Source: Erinaceus europaeus
Lineage: Eukaryota; Chordata; Mammalia; Eulipotyphla; Erinaceidae
DNA length: 64,000 nucleotides
Assembly (NCBI RefSeq): GCF_950295315.1
Contig: NC_080162.1
Location: forward strand, 68,671,760 to 68,735,759
Reading direction: 5' to 3'
The stretch's first letter is position 1; every line of letters starts with the position of its first letter. Below, piece by piece: positions 24,216-34,926 of the stretch. A program made the position numbers and the translations under genes. The notes below the pieces were generated by a model. The model saw nothing but the letters and a program-made list of their open reading frames with translations, had not been told where the DNA came from and made no database searches.

Positions 24216-24216
<1 letters not shown>
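23804..24216. other. Unique sequence, nothing recognised
   Basis: A frame at 23885-24400 crosses into the CT microsatellite and lacks any family resemblance. Confidence 0.45.

Positions 24217-24278
<62 letters not shown>
24217..24278. repeat. (CT)n microsatellite
   Basis: Near-pure CT run with minor interruptions. Confidence 0.95.
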
Positions 24279-24415
24279 CTAGTTTTGCCACAGTGCCCAG
24301 CAACAACTTTCAGGGTCATAGTTACATCCAATTTGAATGGTCACATTACCTGGAAGTTGCTCTGGGTTATAATCTGTTCATTAGTACTTCTGTCTCTTAA
24401 AATTGACCTGTTATG

Positions 24416-24654
24416 GCTGGAGTATAGATCAACCTGCCAATGTCCATGTTCAGTGGGGAAGCAATTACAGAAGCCAGACCTTCCACCTTCTGTACCCCAT
24501 AATGATCCTAGGTCCATACTCTCAGAGGGATAAAGAATAGGAAAGCTTTCAAGGGAGGGGATAGAATATGTAGTGGTGGGAATTGTGTGGAACTGTATGT
24601 ACCCCTCTTATCTTATGGTCTTGTCAATATTTCCATTTTATAAATAAAAAAATT
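24416..24654 (+). mobile_element. Family R 3' end, 5'-truncated, with TSD
   Basis: 'ctggagtatagatcaacctgccaatg' through 'gtcttgtcaatatttcc' to AATAAA plus A-tail. Target duplication aaaattgacctgttatg (24399-24415) and aaaattgacctgtaatg (24656-24672), one mismatch. Shows family R spreads by target-primed insertion. Confidence 0.88.
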
Positions 24655-24682
24655 AAAAATTGACCTGTAATGATGAGTTGCT

Positions 24683-24899
24683 AAGAAATTTGTGATACGT
24701 ATACACAATGAAACACTACTCAAGTATTAAAAATGATAAAGTCATCTCCTTAGCCTCATCTTTGGTGGAGTTTGAAGGCATCACCTTAAGTGAAATAAGC
24801 AAAAAAAGAAACAGACGGACAAAGAGCAAATGATCTCACTTATAGATGAAACTTACGAAATAAGGACAGACAGGGAAAACACAAAGCAAAACTTGAAGT

Positions 24900-24949
<50 letters not shown>

Positions 24950-25135
24950 CAAAGGACTCTGGTGAAAGAAGGGAAGAGAGGCTGAAGAGAACCTTGGAGT
25001 CCTGTTGCATGATGATGGAAAAGGACCTTAGTTGTAGGTGAGAGTGTTATGCAGAGAACTCTCATGGGGAGATGAGAAATTGTACCCATGTTTCAACACT
25101 GTATTGTAAGCCATTAACACCCCAATAAAATGATT
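24683..25135 (+). mobile_element. L1 3' end, older subfamily
   Basis: 'gtatacacaatgaaacactactcaa' and 'aaagagcaaatgatctcacttatag' match the L1 ORF2 end and 3'UTR; ends 'ccattaacaccccaataaaatg'. Contains (AC)n/(AT)n at 24902-24949. Confidence 0.85.
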
Positions 25136-25234
25136 TAAAAATAAGCATACGCCTGGGTCCCAACCCCAGAAGATTGAGATTTAATTGATGTGCAGCATGC
25201 CCAGGGCATTGGAAGCTTTTGTTTGCTTGTTTGT

Positions 25235-25450
25235 CTCATTTAGTCATTTTATTAGAGGGTCAATGGTTTACAGCACAGTTGTCTACACACAAGCACCATT
25301 TCCCAGCTCCACATCACAGATGTCTGCAACACTCTCTTATCCACAGCCTAGAACCCCACCTCAACCCCAACTCTCCCCTCTTCGATTACTTCCATTACCC
25401 CACTCCCAGTCCAAGTTTCCCCGTGTCTTCTCCATTGGGAGTTTTTAAAC
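25235..25450 (-). mobile_element. L1 3'UTR remnant, antisense
   Basis: 'ttattagagggtcaatggtttacagcacagttg' parallels the antisense 3'UTR at 23003 ('gggattaatggtttacagtaaat'). Decayed. Confidence 0.6.
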
Positions 25451-26269
25451 TCCTGGGCAGTTCCTACATACAGTCAAAATTGACAGCTACTGACTGATGT
25501 GTAGGTAGAAAAATAAGTTAGAGATGACATTTTTCTCTGATGTTTAAAGGACAATCGAACCGCATATGTGTGTATACTAATTTCTGCTTTCTCATGGGTT
25601 CAGTGAGAGTTCCTGCCTGCTAAGGAAAAGCAGATATAGTCAACTAGCCCCTCCTGCCCTAATTTCCACCGAACAGACACTGCTCCATGGTATGTTTCCT
25701 CCCTGCCCCCAACATATTTCACAGCAATTGTAACAGCGATATGAATTACAAGTGATATGCTTTCACTGTTATTATCTGTTTCCCCACATCTTGACATTTG
25801 AGATGTAACGAAGGACTTTGTATTCCCTTGGCCTAGTTGAAGCGGGAGACTCTGATTAATGTCCTTTCAACTCCCATATGAAACACATGGCTTGTATTAG
25901 AGTAAAGATGAATGAATTGATACATTGGGGATGGCCTTCATATTAGAGGAACATGACTTACTAAAGCCAGGAATGCCCTAATGATTAAATGTATCCATGT
26001 ATGGGAATCAACGCATATCCTTTGGGGTGAAGTTCTTTTAAATGGGTTGCATTCACTAGCAAAACAAAAATCTTCCCTTATTGCTGAACAGAAATCATTC
26101 ATGATGTAATTAGAAATTAAGTGAGCTGTCACTAAAAGCTACCTTTACCTTATTCTCTACTCTGGTTGCCGAAATAAATTGCCCTCCTTCAAATATTTAG
26201 GTTAAAATATGAAAGTCCATTGTCAAAATTTGCATTTTTTCACTTATATTAGTGGTTGAATATTTATTC
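25451..26269. other. Repeat-free 0.8 kb; candidate conserved non-coding DNA
   Basis: No mobile element visible in a repeat-dense window. 26090-26130 has homeodomain-like 'gtaattagaaattaag' followed by 'gagctgtcac'. No frame of note. Confidence 0.4.
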
Positions 26270-26670
26270 ACAAAATTAAGAGATAACAGAGGTATAATTC
26301 CACACTATTTCCACCACAAGCTCTGTGTCCCGATCCCCTCCACTGGAAACTGCAGTAGCTCTCCCAAAGTAACAAATATGGGTTGATTATTATTCCTGTA
26401 ACTATCTACACACACACACATATATATGCTCATTTTTTCTATGACCTTGCCTTTTCTTCCTTTTTAAGTCAAACCTACACCTACTGCTACTACCGAATGC
26501 CCTTCCTTTTGTCCTCTTCTCTCACCAGGTCTTGATGAAATTGGAGTTCAGAGTCCTCTGATCATCTTCCCCTAATATTTCTCCCCCTCTGCAGGAATGG
26601 ACCAAAATTCTTGGGGTGCAGAAGTGGGGATTCTGGCTTCTATAATTGCCTCTCCACAATTATAAAATTT
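26270..26670 (-). mobile_element. Family R fragment, antisense, diverged
   Basis: 'ggtataattccacactatttccaccac', 'cccgatcccctccactgg', and later 'ggaccaaaattcttggggtgcagaagtggggattctg' match 37990-38140. Confidence 0.75.
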
Positions 26671-26810
26671 TCATTTTTACTACTGTTAAATCTGTCAGGT
26701 AAAATACAGAACAGCTAGTCAAATTTAAATTTCAGATAAAGAGTAATTTTAGTGCAAGTATATCTCAAATACTACATGAGACATACTTATACTAAAAATA
26801 TACTTATTCT

Positions 26811-27081
26811 TGGGAGTTGGGCAGTACCGCAGCAGGTTAAGCGTAGGTGGTGCAAAGCGCAAGGACTGATCTAAGGATCCCAGTTTGAGCCCCCGGCATC
26901 CCACCTGCAGGGGAGTCACTTCACAAGCAGTGAAGCAGGTCTGCAAGTGTCTATCTTTCTCTGCTTCTCTCTGTCTTCCCCTCCTCTCTGCATTTCTCTC
27001 TGTCCTATCCAAGAACAATGACATCAGTAACTACAACAATAAAACAACAATGGCAACAAAAGGGAATAAATAAATAAATAT
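26811..27081 (+). mobile_element. B-type SINE without 3' module
   Basis: 'ggcagtaccgcagcaggttaagcg', 'agtttgagcccccggc', ends 'ggcaacaaaagggaataaataaataaat'. Imperfect flank repeat 'aaatatacttattctt' (26795-26810) / 'aaatatatacttgttctt'. Confidence 0.92.
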
Positions 27082-27099
27082 TAAATATATACTTGTTCT

Positions 27100-28152
27100 T
27101 GATCTGAAATTTAAATTTAACTTAGTACCCTATATTTTTACTTGCTAAATCTGGCAATACTAACTACTATATATCCCATGTTTTGGGAACACATTCTTCA
27201 GTTTTAGGTGGATATTTGTTTAGAAGACATGGGCTTATCACTAAATCAATGTATCAAATTCTGCTGCTAGTAAATATATATATATATGTTTCTTTATAGA
27301 CAGCACCAGCAAGTTAACCTCGATCTGACATGAATAAAAACTGTTTCTAAGTGGTTATAGTTTCTAAAACAGAGCTCCATCTACAATAAATGTAATTACT
27401 TCACTAAAATTGTTTGCATGTGTTGCTTTTCTGCACTGAGCCAGGTTCCTGCGCCATCTTAGACGCCTTCATCTGTTACTTTGCAGACCTTTCTTTGCCC
27501 ATATCTTTGATTTGAATTTATCATGACACATTTTTAAACAATAGCAGGAAACCTCACTTATGACTTTAATTATAAAATGGTGTTATAAAATTATATCCAC
27601 ATTTTATTTTTGGCAAGCAACAGTAGTGATTTAACATGAATATCTCAAGTTAGTTTCTGCAGTTCTCTTTGGTTGATTTTAGTGCTTACTGTATATAATT
27701 GATATAAAAACACAAGTGTAGGAAGCAGTTATTGGAACTTGTTAAAAGAAGTAGCCACATTCATAAATACTTTCATTTTGCTGCATAACATGCCAGGAGA
27801 ATTAATAGCACACTTTGGGGACTATGGAAGAAATTCTGACTTCTTAAAGAAAAGCTGATGTATTCTGTCCTTATATTAATTGTTTTACTATAAATTCTAT
27901 TGCTTTATTTCTTGCCCAAATCCCAACTGCGGCGACTGAGAACATGAAAATTAACCAGACAAATATGTACCCTTACAAACGCCTTTTGGCACTTCCGTAA
28001 TTCTAGTGTCGTTTTCTAGTGAAAAGAAACAGAAGTGTGTCAGTCCTCAAACAGGTATAAAAGACACAATAAAATCAGAAAAGGTTCTTATGAAGCCTCA
28101 ATATTAATGCTGCTTGGGATTATCTCAATAAAATTTAAAGTAAAAACTTTAA
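27100..28152. other. Repeat-free 1.05 kb; candidate conserved non-coding DNA
   Basis: No mobile element or gene recognised. Includes isolated CpGs ('ctgcggcgactgag' near 27930, 'aaacgccttttggc' near 27978, 'agtgtcgttttc') unlike the CpG-poor surroundings. Confidence 0.4.
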
Positions 28153-28165
28153 AAATAAAAACTAG

Positions 28166-28485
28166 GGTCGGGGTGGGCGGTAGCACAGCAAGTTAAGCGC
28201 ACATGGTGCAAAGCACAAGGACGAGCGTGAGGATCCCAGTTCGAGCCCCCGACTCCCCACCTGCAGGGGAGTCGCTTCACCAGTAGTGAAGCAGGTCTGC
28301 AAGTGTCCATCTTTCCTCCTCTGTCTTCCCTTCCTCTCTCAATTTCTCTCTGTCTTATCCAACAATAGCAACAATAACAGAAATAACAATAAGGGCCACA
28401 AAAATGGGGGGAAATGTCCTCCTGGAGCAGTGGATTCATAGTGCAGACATGGAGCCCCAGCAGTAACCCTGGAGGCAAAAAATAT
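28166..28485 (+). mobile_element. B-type SINE with 13-bp TSD
   Basis: Full copy with 3' module ('cctcctggagcagtggattc' to 'aaccctggaggc'). Target duplication aaataaaaactag at 28153-28165 and 28486-28498. Confidence 0.94.
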
Positions 28486-28604
28486 AAATAAAAACTAGCA
28501 GTTCTTTCCTATTAATGTGTGCAAATTTCCATTTGAAAGCTAATGCAGCTTATAGCATAAAAGGGCTGCATCACTTGCCTCTATCATTTACATGCTACCA
28601 TATA

Positions 28605-28757
28605 TTTTTTTTAATATGTGCTTATTTATTTGTTTTATGAGTGAGTGAGGTGGGAAAGAGAGACCAGAGCACTTCATCATACAGGGTGTGGGGGGTAGAG
28701 CCCACAGCCTCATTAATGCAAAGAATGTGTTCTATAGTGTAGCCACCTCCCTAGTCA
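28605..28757 (-). mobile_element. D-type SINE, antisense, old
   Basis: 'ttatttatttgttttatgagtgagtgagg', 'agagcacttcatcatac', 'tagagcccacagcctc', 'gtagccacctccc' follow the complement of D. Low similarity. Confidence 0.6.
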
Positions 28758-28779
28758 CCAAAAAAGGATCTCACACTTA

Positions 28780-28915
28780 ACAACATTTCACACTAATAGG
28801 ATTAATAAAATGCAAATCTAACATTCCAAATCTTAAGATACAAAAAAACCAGAAATTGCTATATTAGTGCTAATAGGAATATAAGTCAGCACAACCACTT
28901 TTGAGAGACAATTTG
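28780..28915 (+). mobile_element. Ancient L1 ORF2 3' remnant
   Basis: 'ataggaatataagtcagcacaaccacttttgagagacaatttggg' parallels the common L1 'ggaatgtcaattggttcaacc...ctctggagaac' region. Confidence 0.6.
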
Positions 28916-28930
28916 GGAATGTCTAGTGTA

Positions 28931-29048
28931 GGGTGGGGGGATAGCATGATGGTTATGCAAAGAGACTCTCATGCCTGAGGCTCTAAAGTCCCAGGTTCAA
29001 TCTCCACACCACCATAAACCAGCGCTGAGCAGTACTCCAGTCAAAAAA

Positions 29049-29106
<58 letters not shown>
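28931..29106 (+). mobile_element. C-type SINE with (GAAA)n tail and perfect 15-bp TSD
   Basis: 'ggggatagcatgatggttatgcaaag', box B 'ggttcaatctcc', then (GAAA)n at 29049-29106. Identical flanks ggaatgtctagtgta (28916-28930; 29107-29121). Confidence 0.95.
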
Positions 29107-29107
<1 letters not shown>

Positions 29108-29138
29108 GAATGTCTAGTGTAAAAGAGACCATTTCCCA

Positions 29139-29293
29139 GAGGGGGTAGATAGCATAATGGTTATGCCAGCAGACTGTCATGCCTGAGACTCCGGAAGTCC
29201 CAGGTTCAATTCCCCACCACCACCACCATAAACCAGAGCTGATCAGTGCTTTGGTTGAAAAAAAAAAAAAAAAAGAGAGAGAGAGAAAAAGAA
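29139..29293 (+). mobile_element. C-type SINE
   Basis: 'gtagatagcataatggttatgcc', 'ggttcaattccccacc', 'gctgatcagtgctttggttg' and poly(A). Confidence 0.93.
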
Positions 29294-29985
29294 ACATTTC
29301 CTATCATTTTCTATGGCCAGTAATAATGGAGTCTTAGAAAGACTAGAACTTTAAAAGATTCTCAAGTTTCTGAAAGCCAGAGGAAAAGGGGAAGAAGAAT
29401 GGGAAGTCCCATGAAACACAAGTTGAGTTTCCAAAGCAGTAACATGCTGCTGAAGGTGCTAACAGGCCCATGGATGAATGTCTCAGGATAAGTGAGGATG
29501 TCTGAAACATGGAGAAGGATTTGGAAGACTTTAGTGCACAGGTGAAATAGGGAATAAATTAGAGGCTGAGAAAGTGTTTGTTTTACAGGTACAATATTTC
29601 TAGCTAGGAAAGTGTAAAGCTAAGTTCTTTTTCAAATTGTTTCCCCCCTCTCACCCTCTTCCCTGCTTTAAACATGATCACTTTATTTGTTTGGGACCAG
29701 TACATTTGGGCCACTAGGAGGTTCCAGGTACTCAACTTTGCAATTTAATTTTATAATATCATTGTAATAGGAGAAAATAGGTTACAATTTATATTAATTA
29801 TCCTCCTGGATTATTAAAAATTTAGGCATTGGATTTTCAATATATGTCATGTTTGTTTTTTGGTGAATTTTATGAACTTTTGCAAATAGCTTATGTTATC
29901 TGCATACTACTGGACTAATAAGCAGTTGAATCAGTAACTAGCAAAGATTATAAAGATACATCTTCTTGCTTTAATTTCATTCTTG
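29294..29985. other. Unique sequence, nothing recognised
   Basis: No gene or nameable repeat. Confidence 0.45.
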
Positions 29986-29989
29986 CTAT

Positions 29990-30964
29990 AGTTTTGACTT
30001 GGTACAAGAGAAATCTGATGAAAGTTCTATAGCTCTGTCTTCATATGTAACTTCTTTCTTTTCCCTAGCAGCCAGCAAAATTTTTCCTGTTGTTGACTTT
30101 TGATAGTTCTACAATAATGTGCCTTGGTTTTGGTCTTTTTGTATTTATAAATCTGGGTGATCATTCTTAAATGAGAATGAGATCATACAAGCAAGAGAAA
30201 TGAGAATGTTCTGATGAGAATGAGAATGTTCTTAAATGAGAATGTTCTGATGGTTTCTTAAATGAGAATGTTCTGATGGTTTCTTAAATGAGAATGTTCT
30301 GATGGTTTCCTCAGTGAGGGAAGTTATCAACTAAATTGCTCTGAAAATGGACTCTGGGCCTTTGGTCTTGTCCTCCTCTTCAGATATACCTATCACTATT
30401 ATATTTGATCTTTTGATGGAGTCTGTAATTTCACAGAGAGTTGCTTCAGTCTTTCTGAACCATTTCTCTCCCTCATCTTTGAATTGAAAGAGTGGGCTGG
30501 ACATACCTTCTAGATTGGAGATTATTTCTTCTGAATGTGTGGATCTACTTCCTAAGCCTTCTACCTAGACATGGATTGCTGTTAGAATGTCTTTTACTCC
30601 CTGTAATTCTGACTGAAGTTCTCCTTTCAATATCTGAAGATTCTTAGTAATCTCTGTTTTAAGTTCCTCTCTTGTGTGTTTTAATTCCATAGTAACCTGC
30701 TGTTTTAATTCCATAGTAAAATGCTCTTTTAATTCTTGCTTAACTTCTTAAAGTCTGTCTCTGAGAGTCTCTCTAAATCTGTAATTCCTTGAATTTCCTC
30801 TGTTTCATTTCTGTCTGGCTGATATGGCATAGTTGATTGTTGAGTTCTGTTTCTCTGCTTGTGCATTTTTTGTGCTGGTTATTGATGGTCAGCAGGTGGT
30901 GCTGTTGTCATCTCTAAGTTTCTCTTGCTTGTATGATCTGCAGGGGGTGTGATGGGGGGGAGAG
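29990..30964 (-). pseudogene. L1/HAL1-like ORF1, antisense
   Basis: Reading the minus strand from about 30830 down to 30320 gives an L1-type ORF1 with few breaks. There is a coiled-coil rich in E, L and K, then a segment 'TDSIKRSNIIVIGISEEED' (complement near 30345-30410) that matches the start of the L1 ORF1 RNA-recognition domain. Downstream (30070-30130) the complement resembles the 3' region of half-L1 (HAL1)-type elements rather than ORF2. A 26-bp tandem repeat disrupts it. Confidence 0.72.
30231..30308. repeat. 26-bp tandem repeat, three copies
   Basis: Unit 'cttaaatgagaatgttctga' plus 'tggttt', starting at 30231, 30257 and 30283. Partial degenerate units precede it from about 30165. 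Confidence 0.95.
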
Positions 30965-30970
30965 GGAGTG

Positions 30971-31289
30971 TGTTGGTATGCTTATAAGACCTTCTGTTTT
31001 GATCATCACGTTAGGTTCGCTTGTATTGCTGTGGTCTATTTACATAATCATTGTTTTCATTGGTTTAATCCCCACTGGTTCATGCACTTTTTCCTTCTCC
31101 CCACCCCCTATCCTACGTACTTCCTCTTCCTGACACTTCTGCCTCAGGAGATATAAAAGGACATGATTTTTTAATGAATAGAGATTAGATTGTTGAACTG
31201 CATCCCCGCTCGTCAATAAAGATTGAACTGCGTTCCTAGCTCAGCCACGAGTCCCTGGTCTCTCTCCCGCCCATGAAGCTAGCCCGGCA
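30971..31289 (+). mobile_element. Solo LTR of an endogenous retrovirus, 6-bp TSD
   Basis: 319-bp element starting 'tgttggtatgc' and ending 'agcccggca' (TG...CA ends), flanked by identical ggagtg (30965-30970 and 31290-31295). It carries a TATA box (tataaaa, 31152-31158) and AATAAA (31215-31220), in the right order for U3-R-U5. The 6-bp duplication points to the class II (ERVK/beta) group. No internal genes remain, so it arose by LTR-LTR recombination. Confidence 0.9.
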
Positions 31290-31295
31290 GGAGTG

Positions 31296-31720
31296 GTTGC
31301 TTTGTGCTGCCTTGTAGTCACAAATGCCCAGTTTTATGTTGTATCATTGCCATAAATTCAGAAGGCTAAGACCCCCGAGTCAAAGATTGAGAGATTTTAA
31401 GCTCCTGTCTCTTTTCTTCCAGCACTAGGAACAATGTTACTTGCTTGCTATGCTTAAAGTGAAAACACCAAAATGGCACAGCTCAGCGCCCACACCACCC
31501 AGAGCTCTGATTTGACTCTGCTGTTCTTCAACCTGCGCCAGTGCCCCTTTTCATTCCAACCACATGCAAGCACCCACCTGAGGCTGCAGAACTTTCAGCT
31601 GTAGATTATGACTTCAGTTGGATCTCTTCTTGAATTTATTTGTTGTTTTGGGAGGAGAGGCGATTTGGTCCCGCTTATTCCATGGCCACGCTCCCGGAAG
31701 TCCCCAGCAGGAAAATTTTC
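31296..31720 (-). mobile_element. Possible 5' region of the same antisense L1/HAL1
   Basis: It sits where the 5'UTR of the antisense element would lie. The minus strand reads 'acttccgggagcgtggccatgg' near 31680-31700, which looks like a LINE 5'UTR. Weak evidence. Confidence 0.4.
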
Positions 31721-31922
31721 ATCATTGGTGGAGTAGTGATATGGGGCATCTCCATTTCTATCTTCTTCTCTGTATCTCTCATATTACTAAAAATAATAAT
31801 AATAGTAATAGTAATAATAATTGTAAAAACTCTCCGGGCAACTCCTAAGTACATCCAGGGTCAAGGACCACCAATAGAGCACTGCCACTCCTTGTGTGGG
31901 CCCAGGAACTTGTGAGAAGTCA

Positions 31923-31990
31923 AATTTGTATTTCAAAAAGATTTCCCAGGTGCTTTGTACAACATGAAAACTCGAGAAACACTGTTTTAA
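31923..31990 (+). mobile_element. MER5A: MER5-like hAT-Charlie remnant
   Basis: 'ttgtatttcaaaaagatttcccaggtg' then 'ctcgagaaacactg' matches the 3' part of MER5A ('...tcccaggtgatgctgatg...gagaaccactg'). Confidence 0.7.
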
Positions 31991-32780
31991 CCCTTTCCCC
32001 AGACCACACCTGGTGATAGGCAGCAAATGAACATCAAATGGGTTGTCATGTGTGCTTTTTGCTGCAGAAAAATGAAATTGGGTGCACAGAGAAAAGCTAA
32101 GCCTGGCATTTTCTAAAGTGGTTCATAAAAATACCAAAAAGACAGGAGAAAAGGAAAACTTAAAGAGACAGGTGGGAAAAATAGAAAGAACAAATAACTT
32201 CTCCTGGTGTCAAAGAGAAATAAAAAGCTCCAGGGGGTGATCAGTGAAAATTAAGGTGTCAGAGAGGGACCTGCCTTAAAAGACAAAAATCAAACAAGAC
32301 AGCAAAATTGCCTCTCATTGGTCTGAGGCCAAGAGTAACACTACACGCACTGTATGGCTTTGGAGATTTTGTAAAAGGGATATGAAAACTGCTTTATTCT
32401 AGCCTTATTCATCTATAGTAAATAATCTGCCAGTAAAAGCTGACAATTTAAAATAAAGGAATCAAAATGTCTTATATTTTCCCTATTCAGTTATCAGCAG
32501 TATAATTACAGCTAGTCCTCAGTTATAATCAGCTTTATGACTTTCCCATGGACTTTACAGTTTATCCATGCCAGCTGTCATAATAGAATCTTTCCTTCAT
32601 CTCCCAGAGTTTTCAGGAAGGTGGGAAGAGAGTTCCATATTAGTCTACAGATGAGAAAATGAAGGGGCAAAATCTTCCTCTACCCAGAGAGAATGCTGGC
32701 ACCCACTCCTCATTTAGATGCTTAGACAGTAGAAATTTTCTCTACTTTGCAAAAAGAAGACATAACTTAAAAGGTGTATC
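31991..32780. other. Unique sequence; faint MIR-like text near 32640
   Basis: 'tctacagatgagaaaatgaagggg' (32643-32666) resembles the MIR core, otherwise nothing recognised. Confidence 0.4.
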
Positions 32781-32803
32781 AGAAATTACTTGTCAGTCAG
32801 GAA

Positions 32804-33535
32804 CAATGAGATACCACTTCACTCCTGTGAGAATGCCATACATCAGAAAAGGTAACAGCAGCAAATGCTGGAGAGGGTGTGGGGTCAAAGGAACCCTCCT
32901 GCACTGCTGGTGGGAATGTCAATTGGTTCAGCCCCTGTGGAGAACATCTGGAGAACTCTCAGAAGGCTAGAAATGGATCTACCCTATGATCCTGCAATTC
33001 CTCTCCTGGGGATATATCCTAAGGAACCCAATACACCCATCCAAAAAGATTTGTGTATAACTATGTTCTTAGCAGCACAATTTGCAATAGCCAAAACCTG
33101 GAAGCACCCCAGGTGTCCAACAACAAATGAGTGGCTGAGCAAGCTGTGGTATATATACACAATGGAATACTACTCAGCTATTAAAAACAGTGACTTCACC
33201 GTTTTCAGCCAATCTTGGATGAACCTTGAAAAATTCATGTTAAGTGAAATAAGTCAGAAACAGAAGGATGAATATGGGATGATCTCACTCTCAGGCAGAA
33301 GTTGAAAAACAAGATCAGAAGAGAAAACACAAGTAGAACCTGGAGTTGGTGTATTGCACCAAAGTAAAAGACTCTGGGGTGGGTGGAGAGGGAGATTACA
33401 GGTCCAAAAAGGATGGCAGAGGACCTAGTGGGGGTTGTATTATGTGGAAAACTGAGAAATGTTATGCATGTACAAATTATTGTATTTACTGTCAAATGTA
33501 AAACACTAATCCCCCAATAAAGAAATTTAAAAAAA
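32804..33535 (+). mobile_element. L1: Young 5'-truncated L1 with 23-bp TSD
   Basis: ORF2 C-terminus plus 3'UTR and A-tail. Target duplication at 32781-32803 and 33536-33558 ('agaaattacttgtcagtc...', one mismatch in 23). Ends 'cccccaataaagaaattt'. Confidence 0.95.
32810..33307 (+). pseudogene. L1 ORF2 C-terminal fragment, frame open to its stop
   Basis: The frame 32865-33305 stays open through the cysteine-rich C-terminal part: '[20 protein letters not shown]', 'CPTTNEWLSKLWYIYTMEYY', 'LSEISQKQKDEYGMISLSG'. No endonuclease or RT, hence a dead-on-arrival copy. It is better preserved than the matching part of the 10-kb L1, so younger. Confidence 0.92.
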
Positions 33536-33564
33536 AGAAATTATTTGTCAGTCAGGAAATAGCT

Positions 33565-33722
33565 GAAGAGCACTATATTTGCATGCCTGAGACTCCAGAG
33601 GCCTCAGGTTCAATTTAGCACTACTTTATGCCAAAGCATTCTCATCCTAATACTCTCTCTCTCTGTGTCTCTGTCTCTGTCTCTCTCTCTGTCTCATAAA
33701 TAAGTCTTTTTTGAAATAAAAT
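33565..33722 (+). mobile_element. C/D-like SINE, diverged
   Basis: 'atagctgaagagcac', 'gcatgcctgagactccagaggcctcaggttcaattt', CT run and 'tctcataaataag'. Confidence 0.65.
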
Positions 33723-33724
33723 CA

Positions 33725-33915
33725 CTGGACAAGCAAGATAGCTCACTTGGGAGAGCACCTGCTTCACCATGTACACAATCCCAATTTAAGTCAAGGCCCC
33801 ACAGCACTGGAGGGAGATCTGATCTTGTAGTGGCTTTCTCTCCTTCTCTTCATCTTTCTCTTTCTTATACTCAGCTCAGGGCAGTGAAGAACCAAGTGAC
33901 AAAAAATATATACAT
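33725..33915 (+). mobile_element. E-type tRNA-like SINE, old
   Basis: 'gcaagatagctcacttgggagagcacctgc' (box A-like), 'aatttaagtcaagg', CT-rich 3' half. Related loosely to 52631-52840. Confidence 0.55.
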
Positions 33916-33920
33916 ATTTC

Positions 33921-34222
33921 TGGAGCCGGGTGTTAGCGCACCGGGTTAAGTACACATAGTATGAAGCACAAGGACGAGTGCAAGAATCCTGGTCCGAGCC
34001 CCTGCAGAGGGGTCATTTCAAAAGCAGTGATGCAGGTATGCGTATATATATGCATATGTATTGTATATATATATACACATGTATATATGTATTCTTTTCC
34101 CCTCTCTGTCTTCTCTCTGTCCTATACAACAACAACAAAAATGGAAAAGATGGCTGCCAGGAAGGCACGGTGGATTTGTAGTGCAGGTACCAAGACCCAG
34201 AGATAACCCTGGAGGAAGAAAA
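33921..34222 (+). mobile_element. B-type SINE interrupted by AT repeats
   Basis: Head 'gagccgggtgttagcgcaccgggttaag'; an AT/TATG-rich insertion at about 34035-34092; then the 3' module ending 'aaccctggagga'. Confidence 0.88.
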
Positions 34223-34340
34223 AGGAGGAGGAAGAAGAAGAAAAGAAAGAAGGAGGAAGAGGAGAAGGAGAAGGATAAGAAGAAGGAGAAGAATGAAAAG
34301 GGGAAGGAGGAGGAGAAGGAGAAGAAATATATATATATGT
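34216..34340. repeat. Purine-rich (GGA/GAA)n tract
   Basis: Expansion of the SINE tail; frames here are low-complexity K/E or S/P strings, not genes. Confidence 0.93.
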
Positions 34341-34377
34341 TTTTCTAACCAACAGATTTTCTCTATTGTTTCTTATT

Positions 34378-34560
34378 TTTTTACTAGTGACTCAAGATTT
34401 TTTACAAAATTTTCAGATTTCAGGAATTTTTCACACCAACACACCTGGGCATATAAATCGCCATACACACCCCAATACCAAAGTTCTATGCCCCTCCCAC
34501 CTCACCTTCCCCCCCAACTACCTTAGTCCTCATGTTTAACAAGAGACAATCTGGTTATCC
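34378..34560 (-). mobile_element. Probable family R-type fragment, antisense
   Basis: 'cacctgggcatataaatcgccatacacaccccaataccaaagttctatgcccc' has the look of the antisense ends at 26300 and 38020. Decayed. Confidence 0.45.
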
Positions 34561-34590
34561 TAGCACAGTGGGTTAAGAGCACATAGCATG

Positions 34591-34926
34591 GGGGCCCGGC
34601 GGTAGCGCAGTGGGTTAAGCGCAAGTGACACAAAGCACAAGGACCAGCGTAAAGACCCAGGTTAGAGCCTCGGTTCCCCACCTGCAGGGGAGTCGCTTCA
34701 CAGGCAGAGAAGCAGGTCTGCAGGTGTCTATCTTTCTCTCCCTCTCTCTGTCTTCCCCCTCCTCTCTCAATTTCTCTCTGTCCTATCCAACAACAATGAC
34801 AACAATAATATTAACAACAACAAATTCAACAAAAGGAAAAAAATGGCCTCCAGGAGCAGTGGATTCCTAGTGCAGGCACCGAGCCCCAACATAACCCTGG
34901 AGGTGTAAAAATAAATAAATAAATAA
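34591..34926 (+). mobile_element. B-type SINE (with 3' module)
   Basis: 'gggcccggcggtagcgcagtgggttaagcg' to 'aaccctggagg' and AATAAATAAATA tail. A 35-bp SINE-head scrap precedes it (34563-34590). Confidence 0.93.

Noticed and set aside
23885..24400. 171-codon open frame
   Set aside because: Half of it is translated CT microsatellite; no domain and no support for a start.
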